In this document: in pieces, positions 1 through 5,130 of the stretch
Position numbering within the stretch: the stretch's first letter is position 1
Layout of the letters: every line of letters begins with the position of its first letter
NCBI GenBank assembly: GCA_021839785.1
Contig: JAKCAB010000329.1
Location: 1-6,336 of the forward strand
Reading direction: 5' to 3'
Length of the DNA stretch: 6,336 bases
Source: a bacterium
Lineage (GTDB): Bacteria > Verrucomicrobiota > Verrucomicrobiae > Limisphaerales > J093
The notes under the pieces: generated by a model
What the model saw: only the letters and a program-made list of their open reading frames with translations
Database searches by the model: none
What the model was told of the DNA's origin: nothing
Program-made: the position numbers and the translations under genes

Positions 1-3000
1 TGCCAGCGCGGCGCGGACGGTTCGGTTCAGTGCTCGACGCTCACCAACCTGGATTTCACGCTCTCGAATCTCCAGAACGGCGCGACCGGCAAGGTGTCCG
101 TCAGCACCATCGTGGCCCAGATGAACACGGGTCCCAGCAACCGGCTGGACCAGGTGCGCGGCAAGCTGACCGGCGACGGCCAGTTCAGCCTGAGCGCCAA
201 ACTCGAACCGCAAGGCGTGAAAGGCAATTTCCGTCTCGACGTGGCCGAGGCGACGGGTGACTTGAAGGATCTGGCTGGCGGCGTAGGCACGGTGGATGTT
301 GAATATGTCACCGATGAATTGCGCCAACTCCGCTTGCGCCTGCAACGCCAGAACCAGCCGCTGGGCGAGGTCCGGTTGTATGGTCCGCTGGCGATCGAGC
401 GCAAAGAAGGCCGCCTCAATTTCCAGGTAACCTCGATCGGGTCCGCCGCGCTGAAGCTCGTCGGCGCGCCGCTGGGTCTGGACTTTGGCGACACGGCCTT
501 GAGCGCCTCCGGCTTTTGCGACATCGCCGCCGCGGGCCAGCGTTACACGGCGGACCTCAAGCTCAAAGCGGACAAGTTTTCGTTGCAGCAAGGCGAATTG
601 GTCACGCCCGTGCTGGACTTTCAAATGGAGTTGCGCGGCAACGCCGACCTTTCCGCCAAGACTGCCTACTTCGAGAAATGCTCGCTGACCGGCAAGTCGG
701 GCGGGAAGGATTTGCTCTCGTTCGCCACCGAGCAGGCGGTGAACGTGGCTTGGGGCCGCGAAGAGGCTCGTCGCACGGCACCCGCCATCATGAATCTGAA
801 GGTATCGGACCTGAATCTGGCCCAATGGCGCTCGATTTTGGGCACGAACATCCTCGATGGCACGGTGAACCTGGCTGCCCGGATTTCTAGCGAAGAAGAC
901 GGGCGGCGCATCAGCCTGGACTTCACCAACACGGTGCGGGGCCTCAACCTCGCGTTTGGCGAACCCCCGCTCCGTGACGTGCAAACGCTGTTTAGCGGCC
1001 GGTTCACCGTGGGCGATTTCCAGAGCGTCAGCCTCGAGCGGGGCCGTTTTGAGTACGGTGAGGCTGGCGCCTCGTTGCTGACCTCCACGATCTCCGCCGG
1101 CTACGATTCCAAGATGAAAGGCGGCAACCTGCAGATCACCGCCAGCGGCGAACTGCCCACCTTGCTCGCGCGGCATCCGGCGCCCGACCTTGCCTTCCAG
1201 CGCGGCAGCCTGCGCGTGAACACGCTCCTGAATTGGAACGACCACCAGTACTCCGGCAGCGCCTCGCTTTTGGTGGGCGACGCGGCCGGCACGGTCGGCG
1301 GATACAAGCTGGACGGTTACACGGCCCAGTTCGACGCCGATGGGGAGCTGGCCCGCAACAAACTGACTCTCCGCCGATTGGGGTTGAACGCGCGGGAAGG
1401 CATCCGCAGCGGCGGCTCCGCCGACATCGAAGGCCAGTTGGATGGGACGACGCGCACCGGCCAGTTTGACCTGCATGTCGTCGGTTTGAACGAGACGGCG
1501 TTGCGGCCTTTTGTCACCGCGTTTCTGACCGGCCAGGATCTCGCTTCCGTGACCATCAGCGCCGATGGCCAGGTCCGGTACGACGCCCAAGGCCCGGCGG
1601 ACAGCGCCTCGAATGTTCCCGAACTGCAGCAAGCGCTCACCGCGCTGGCGGAAGGCGTCGGCGAGACGGCGCTGCAAATCCGCGCCGGCGTGACCAACCT
1701 GGTCCTCCGTGACCGCGCCACGATGCAAACGACCCCGCCGTTGGGTTTCGGCATGGTGCTGGACACCACCCGCCACGGCGGCGTGTACGAGCTGGGCACC
1801 AACCAGCTTCAACTCACGCCCACCCAGCGTGGCCAAAACCTCCTGACGCTTTCCGGCAAGCTGGACCTTTCGCCCACCAACCCCGCGCCCAGCACGCTCC
1901 TGGCACGCGCCGATTCGCTCGACTTCACGCCCTGGTTCGACGCGTTCATGGCCGCTGGCTCCGCCACCAACGCCGCCCCGACCCAGCCCGCCACGCCGGC
2001 CGCCAGCCCGGCGGCGCCGGAGACCGAACCGCCGCCCATCAACGTGCCGATCAAACGACTGGCCGCCGAGTTAAAGGTCGGCAGCCTGTACGTGCGCGAC
2101 ATCGTGGTCCAGAACTGGACGGCCAAGGCCGTGCTTGACCACGACAAGGTCACGGTCGATCCGTTCGCGCTCACGGTGAACAACGCCGCGGTGGCTGGCA
2201 CAGCCAAGCTGGACCTCACCAAGCCGGGCTACGCCTATGAACTGGGCCTCAACGCCGACAAGATTCTGCTGGAGCCGATCGTCAACTCCTTGGCCACGAA
2301 TTACGCGGGCCAGATCAAGGGCGACATTTACGCCAAGCTCAACCTGACCGGCGCGGGGATCACCGGTCCCAGCCTCCAGAAAAACCTGCGCGGCCAGGCC
2401 ATGATCAACCTCACCAACCTGAACCTCCAAGTCTTCGGCCCGCGCACCAAGAAGATCCTCACCACGCTCGCGACCGCCTTGCGTCTCCAGGACCTCGCCA
2501 CTTCGCCCCTGACCCTGATCTCGGCCAACATGGACATTGCCGACGGTAACGTGGCCATCCGGCCGTTCCAGGCCGCCAGCGATGCCTTCTACGCCACCGC
2601 CGACGGCAGCATTCGCCTCGCGCCCGTGCTCACGAATTCCACGGTGGACCTGCCGGTCAACCTGGCCTTGCGCGAAGACCTGGCCCGCCAGCTCAAGGTC
2701 ACCAACCCGACGCCTTCGTCGCGGACGAACTTCCTCACCTTGCCTCAATTCGTGAAGATCGAAGGCACGGTGGGCGTGCCGGAAACGCAAATCGACAAGT
2801 TGCGGCTGGCGGGCTTGCTGGCCGGCGGGGTGGGCGGCGCGCTGGGCGGCGACGCCGGGGCGGCGGCGCAAGGCCTCGGCAGTCTCCTTCAAGGCGACAC
2901 CAAGGGCGCGCTGGGCACGCTGAACAATTTCCTGCAGAAATCCCAAGGCGCCACCAACGCACCCGGCACCAACGCGCCCGCCCAGCCCAAGACCAACGCC

Positions 3001-3057
3001 TCGCCCGTCCAGGACGTGCTGGGTATTCTGAAGGCTTTGGAGAAAAAGAAGAACTAG
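1..3057 (+). CDS. AsmA-family envelope protein, 5'-partial (C-terminal 1018 residues)
   Basis: The frame is open from base 1 to the TAG at 3055-3057, so the gene starts upstream; the GTG at 94 is only an internal codon. The protein is almost entirely amphipathic beta-strand sequence of the AsmA/TamB/YhdP type, a family linked to outer-membrane homeostasis and proposed to carry lipids across the periplasm. A recurring segment, a short strand then an aromatic or proline and a hydrophobic helix, occurs at window residues 269-281 (SDLNLAQWRSILG), 495-509, 639-650 (SLDFTPWFDAFM) and 751-765, suggesting repeated modules. A Pro/Ala-rich linker (about 652-682) separates a final AsmA C-terminal-like domain (about 683-935). 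The tail has a Gly/Ala/Leu-rich segment (938-975), a TNAP-type linker (981-1000) and a basic end, EKKKN. The N-terminal membrane anchor usual for the family would lie outside the window. The dipeptidase follows after 38 bp. Family assignment is from overall character and C-terminal resemblance; substrate unknown. Confidence 0.8.
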   Translation, partial: CQRGADGSVQCSTLTNLDFTLSNLQNGATGKVSVSTIVAQMNTGPSNRLDQVRGKLTGDGQFSLSAKLEPQGVKGNFRLDVAEATGDLKDLAGGVGTVDVEYVTDELRQLRLRLQRQNQPLGEVRLYGPLAIERKEGRLNFQVTSIGSAALKLVGAPLGLDFGDTALSASGFCDIAAAGQRYTADLKLKADKFSLQQGELVTPVLDFQMELRGNADLSAKTAYFEKCSLTGKSGGKDLLSFATEQAVNVAWGREEARRTAPAIMNLKVSDLNLAQWRSILGTNILDGTVNLAARISSEEDGRRISLDFTNTVRGLNLAFGEPPLRDVQTLFSGRFTVGDFQSVSLERGRFEYGEAGASLLTSTISAGYDSKMKGGNLQITASGELPTLLARHPAPDLAFQRGSLRVNTLLNWNDHQYSGSASLLVGDAAGTVGGYKLDGYTAQFDADGELARNKLTLRRLGLNAREGIRSGGSADIEGQLDGTTRTGQFDLHVVGLNETALRPFVTAFLTGQDLASVTISADGQVRYDAQGPADSASNVPELQQALTALAEGVGETALQIRAGVTNLVLRDRATMQTTPPLGFGMVLDTTRHGGVYELGTNQLQLTPTQRGQNLLTLSGKLDLSPTNPAPSTLLARADSLDFTPWFDAFMAAGSATNAAPTQPATPAASPAAPETEPPPINVPIKRLAAELKVGSLYVRDIVVQNWTAKAVLDHDKVTVDPFALTVNNAAVAGTAKLDLTKPGYAYELGLNADKILLEPIVNSLATNYAGQIKGDIYAKLNLTGAGITGPSLQKNLRGQAMINLTNLNLQVFGPRTKKILTTLATALRLQDLATSPLTLISANMDIADGNVAIRPFQAASDAFYATADGSIRLAPVLTNSTVDLPVNLALREDLARQLKVTNPTPSSRTNFLTLPQFVKIEGTVGVPETQIDKLRLAGLLAGGVGGALGGDAGAAAQGLGSLLQGDTKGALGTLNNFLQKSQGATNAPGTNAPAQPKTNASPVQDVLGILKALEKKKN

Positions 3058-3095
3058 CCAGCCCGGCGGCTGCCCCGCCCACCGAAAACACCACG

Positions 3096-4469
3096 ATGAA
3101 AGCCGTTCTTGACTACCTGAACACCCACCGCGAGCGCTTCGTTCGCGAGCTTTGCGATTACGTTCGTTTTCCCAGCGTATCCGCGCAACCGGCGCACAAA
3201 TCCGACATGCTCGCCTGTGCCAACTGGCTGGTGGCCCACTGCCAAGCGATCGGACTCGCGGCCCAGCTTTGCCCCACCGCGGGTCATCCCATCGTGCTCG
3301 CAAAGACGCCGCGTCGTGCCGGCGCGCGCAAACCGCACTTCGTCGTTTACGGCCATTACGACGTGCAGCCGGCCGAGCCGTTCGAGCTTTGGAAAACCCC
3401 GCCGTTCGAGCCGCGAATCGAAGGCGCCTCGTTGTTCGGGCGGGGCGCCAGCGACAACAAGGGCCAGCACCTCGCCCACCTCAACGCGGTCGAGGCCTAC
3501 CTCGCCACCGGCGCCGAACTGCCTTGCGACCTCACGTTCGTGGTCGAAGGCGAGGAAGAAGTCGGCAGCGGCAGCCTGGCGGTTTTTTTGAAGGAACGGC
3601 AGGCGGAATTGCGCTGCGATGCCGTGGTCGTCTCCGACACCGGCATGCCCGCGCCCGGTTTGCCGGCGCTCACTTACGCCTTGCGCGGCATCACCGCAGT
3701 CGAGCTCAAGCTCACCGGCCCCAATCGCGACCTCCACTCCGGGATTTTCGGCGGCACCGTGGACAACCCGGCGATGGCGCTGTGCCAGTTGCTCGCCCAG
3801 CTCCGCGACCAGCAAGGGCGGGTGAACATTCCCGGCTTTTACGACGACGTGGTGGCCCTGTCCGCCTTCGAGCGCAAACAACTTGCGCGCCTGCCGTACC
3901 GCGAGCGCGATTACGTGAAGTTCCTGGGCGCGCCGCGGCTTTTCGGCGAAGCCGGCTACACCGCCTGGGAACAGCGCAGCGCGCGGCCGACCGTCGAGAT
4001 CAACGGCCTCACCAGCGGCTACCAGGGCGAGGGCAGCAAAACCATCATCCCGTCGTGGGCCAGTGCCAAACTGACCTTCCGCCTCGTTCCGAACCAGAGT
4101 CCCGCGAAGATCGCCCAACTCGTCAAACGCCACCTCAAGCAACTCGTGCCCCCGACCGTGCGTGCCGAAATCCAGGGCGGCCACGGCGGCGATGCCTATT
4201 TGCTCGATCCGCGCAGCGCGCAAGCCCAGGCCGGCTTGCGAGCGCTCCAGACGGCGTTTGGTCGCGAGCCGGTGCTGCTCCGCGAAGGCGGCTCCATCCC
4301 CATCGTCACCCAATTCAAGAAAATCCTCGGCGCGGACACGCTCCTGCTGGGGCTGGCGCTGCCGGACGACAACGCGCATTCGCCGAACGAAAAGTTCGAC
4401 CTCGACAACTACGCCGCCGGCATGCGCCTGGGGGCGGCGCTGTGGCCGGAACTGGCGGCGGTCGGTTGA
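3096..4469 (+). CDS. M20-family zinc dipeptidase (CNDP/carnosinase-like), complete
   Basis: A 457-residue metallopeptidase that should hydrolyse dipeptides or short peptides with two zinc ions, probably in the cytoplasm since no signal peptide is seen. The length is usual for the family. The M20 residues are all visible: GHYDVQP gives ligand H87 and D89; GRGASDNKGQ gives bridging D120; EGEEEVGS gives catalytic base E154 and ligand E155; SDTG gives D181; AHSPNE gives ligand H428. The lid/dimerisation domain (about 200-320) carries RDLHSG with H214, which contacts substrate in the family, and EGGSIP (397-402) is the usual substrate-side motif. Nothing essential is missing, so it is probably active. 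ATG 3096 is chosen because the protein begins normally there and no nearby in-frame alternative exists. The leader, ending CGAAAACACCACG, has no Shine-Dalgarno match. The gene follows the AsmA-like gene by 38 bp with no terminator between, so co-transcription is likely. Exact peptide preference cannot be read from sequence. Confidence 0.95.
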   Translation: MKAVLDYLNTHRERFVRELCDYVRFPSVSAQPAHKSDMLACANWLVAHCQAIGLAAQLCPTAGHPIVLAKTPRRAGARKPHFVVYGHYDVQPAEPFELWKTPPFEPRIEGASLFGRGASDNKGQHLAHLNAVEAYLATGAELPCDLTFVVEGEEEVGSGSLAVFLKERQAELRCDAVVVSDTGMPAPGLPALTYALRGITAVELKLTGPNRDLHSGIFGGTVDNPAMALCQLLAQLRDQQGRVNIPGFYDDVVALSAFERKQLARLPYRERDYVKFLGAPRLFGEAGYTAWEQRSARPTVEINGLTSGYQGEGSKTIIPSWASAKLTFRLVPNQSPAKIAQLVKRHLKQLVPPTVRAEIQGGHGGDAYLLDPRSAQAQAGLRALQTAFGREPVLLREGGSIPIVTQFKKILGADTLLLGLALPDDNAHSPNEKFDLDNYAAGMRLGAALWPELAAVG

Positions 4470-4520
4470 ACCCTCTGACCGTCGGCCCGATCATGCGTTT
4501 TCGGGGAGGATTTCGCGCAA

Positions 4521-4543
4521 ACCGGGTGGGACACCTGCGCTCC
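4521..4543 (+). repeat. Hairpin repeat unit, copy A
   Basis: A 23-nt unit with left arm ACCGGGT, loop GGGAC, right arm ACCTGCG and tail CTCC. The inner five positions pair, one as a G-T wobble; the outer two do not. It matches the copy at 4688-4710 at 17 of 23 positions without gaps, and the G-C pair at unit positions 6-14 replaces C-G there. Confidence 0.7.
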
Positions 4544-4550
4544 AATCTTC

Positions 4551-4573
4551 GGCGTGCGACCGTCTCGGTCGCA
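4551..4573 (-). repeat. Hairpin repeat unit, copy B (reverse orientation)
   Basis: On the plus strand this shows TGCGACC, loop GTCTC, GGTCGCA, a perfect 7-bp stem at 4555-4573. Read on the minus strand it has loop GAGAC and tail CGCC, and matches the copy at 4688-4710 at 17 of 23 positions without gaps. All six differences are transitions. Five lie in the arms and all preserve pairing: G-C to A-T, T-A to C-G, and a T-G wobble to T-A. Confidence 0.75.
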
Positions 4574-4590
4574 GCCGTGGGTATCACGCC
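4574..4590. repeat. Possible diverged hairpin unit abutting copy B
   Basis: GCCGTG, loop GGTAT, CACGCC. CGTG/CACG form a 4-bp stem, with a C-C mismatch and one more G-C pair outside. The 5-nt loop and position directly next to copy B suggest the same architecture, but sequence similarity to the other units is weak. Confidence 0.35.
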
Positions 4591-4656
4591 GACGGCGAGG
4601 TTCCCGGCTTTCGGTTTGCCCAAAGCTCAGCGCGACATTCGTAGTTCCAAGGCTCA

Positions 4657-4690
4657 GCAGAGCGGTTGCGGACGAGACCCCGCGCTCTGC
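4657..4690. repeat. 34-nt bulged hairpin
   Basis: GCAGAGCG (4657-4664) is the exact reverse complement of CGCTCTGC (4683-4690). CGG (4669-4671) and CCG (4680-4682) extend the stem to 11 bp with a four-base bulge on the left side. It overlaps copy C and uses the first three bases of copy D, so it competes with the copy D stem. Confidence 0.55.
4667..4687 (+). repeat. Hairpin repeat unit, copy C (degenerate)
   Basis: Starts TGCGG like copy D, has the GAGAC loop sequence of copy B, and ends CCGCGCTC like the tail of copy A. Bases appear to have been lost in the right arm, leaving GCGG/CCGC (4668-4671, 4680-4683) as the remaining stem. It directly adjoins copy D. Confidence 0.5.
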
Positions 4691-4710
4691 GGCTGGGACA
4701 GCCGCGCGCC
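4688..4710 (+). repeat. Hairpin repeat unit, copy D (best-formed plus-strand copy)
   Basis: GCGGCT (4689-4694), loop GGGAC (4695-4699) and AGCCGC (4700-4705) form a perfect 6-bp stem, with a T-G wobble at the foot and tail CGCC. It serves as the reference for comparing the other copies. Confidence 0.75.
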
Positions 4711-4713
4711 GGC

Positions 4714-4734
4714 GCAGGGTGGGCACCCGCCTCC
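4714..4734 (+). repeat. Hairpin repeat unit, copy E
   Basis: Aligns with copy A at 18 of 21 aligned positions, with two one-base deletions, one in the loop and one in the tail. GGGT/ACCC (4717-4720, 4725-4728) form a 4-bp stem around GGGC, and it ends in CTCC like copy A. Confidence 0.6.
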
Positions 4735-4745
4735 GGCCGCTCTGG

Positions 4746-4763
4746 CCGCGGTTTCTACCGCGG
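4746..4763. repeat. Perfect 7-bp hairpin, CCGCGGT/ACCGCGG
   Basis: CCGCGGT (4746-4752) and ACCGCGG (4757-4763) are exact reverse complements around a TTCT loop. It sits 11 bp after copy E. The loop differs from GRGAC, so it may be another member of the family or an independent palindrome. No T-run follows, so it is not a standard intrinsic terminator. Confidence 0.6.
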
Positions 4764-4795
4764 GGCAACGATCCAGGCCGGTCCGGCCGGGGGAA

Positions 4796-4885
4796 GCGGT
4801 TGGGGCCTTGAGCCGCGGCCAGAACTGAGAGACGCCCGGCGAATCAGGGCTGCGCTCAAGTCGGCCGGCGCCAACCCCAAACCGC
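4796..4885. repeat. 90-nt nested inverted-repeat structure
   Basis: GCGGTTGGGG (4796-4805) pairs with CCCCAAACCGC (4875-4885) over 10 bp with one bulged A. Just inside, CTTGAGC (4807-4813) pairs exactly with GCTCAAG (4854-4860). Within that arm, GCCC/GGGC (4834-4837, 4847-4850) can form a small hairpin, and the self-complementary GGCCGGCGCC lies between the two right-hand arms. Seventeen nested Watson-Crick pairs suggest a multi-branched RNA or a cruciform, possibly a small non-coding RNA, an untranslated leader or a decayed mobile-element end. Confidence 0.5.
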
Positions 4886-4916
4886 AGCGCGAAAGGCGCC
4901 GCGCGGTACAGGTCGG

Positions 4917-4958
4917 ACTTCGGCCTTCGGATTTCCTTCCGGCTTCGGGTTTCGGCTT
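4917..4958. repeat. Imperfect 7-nt TTCGG tandem repeat
   Basis: TTCGG occurs at 4919, 4926, 4944 and 4951, with diverged units TTCCT (4933) and TTCCGG (4937) between. Spacing is 7 bases within each half, with a phase slip in the middle. It is a short low-complexity tract of NNTTCGG units with no coding role seen. Confidence 0.55.
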
Positions 4959-5130
4959 TTCCCGCCCGCGGAACGGCTCAAACTTCCAGGCCGATGCCCG
5001 GAATTTAGAAGCGCCCCTGCCGGCGAAGCGGCAAACCGGACTTTGCGGTTGAATCCTCTCAAGGGCGCCGGCATCCTCGCTTCCCAGCAAGTACGCCCTG
5101 CAGTGATCGAGTCATAACGCCTGACATTTC

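Larger units (their letters stand above)
4470..5130. other. 661-bp non-coding gap with dense palindromes
   Basis: No credible gene lies here. Short open frames exist on both strands, but they are Arg/Pro/Ser-rich and show no recognisable domain. The left half (4521-4763) is packed with GC-rich hairpins, the middle (4796-4885) holds a nested inverted repeat, and 4917-4958 has TTCGG tandem units. An imperfect 10-bp direct repeat (AAAGCTCAGC at 4622, AAGGCTCAGC at 4649) and a weak hairpin CCCGA/TCGGG (4486-4505) are also present. From about 4960 to 5130 only a weak inverted repeat around 5033-5051 is seen. The promoter of the oxidoreductase gene should be in this gap, but no convincing -35/-10 pair was found. 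Confidence 0.75.

Noticed and set aside
94..96. GTG as the start of the AsmA-like gene
   Set aside because: The same frame is open back to base 1 with protein-like sequence (TNLDFTLSNLQNG) that continues the beta-strand pattern.
2071..3303. Antisense open frame of 410 codons opposite the AsmA-like gene end
   Set aside because: It crosses the boundary between two good forward genes, has biased composition and shows no family motifs.
3054..4379. Antisense open frame of 441 codons opposite the dipeptidase gene
   Set aside because: It is a shadow of the GC-rich third-position pattern of the real gene and has no recognisable domain.
4521..4734. CRISPR array
   Set aside because: Units are diverged, lie in both orientations and lack regular unique spacers; no cas gene is present.
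4746..4763. Intrinsic terminator
   Set aside because: The stem is strong but is followed by GGGCAACG rather than a T-run.
4776..4788. GGCCGG T CCGGCC palindrome
   Set aside because: Short GC-only palindromes are expected by chance in sequence of this composition, and nothing ties it to the repeat family.
3152..4828. Long plus-strand open frame (558 codons) overlapping the dipeptidase gene
   Set aside because: It is Arg-rich with no recognisable domain and is read in a shifted frame of a gene with intact M20 motifs; GC-rich codon bias explains its length.
4666..5090. Small open frames on both strands in the gap (4666-5052 plus, 4755-5090 minus)
   Set aside because: Their composition is Arg/Pro/Ser-rich, they overlap the palindromes and tandem repeat, and no motif supports translation.
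5113..5118. CATAAC as a -10 box for the oxidoreductase gene
   Set aside because: No matching -35 element lies at 16-18 bp spacing, and the match is too weak alone.
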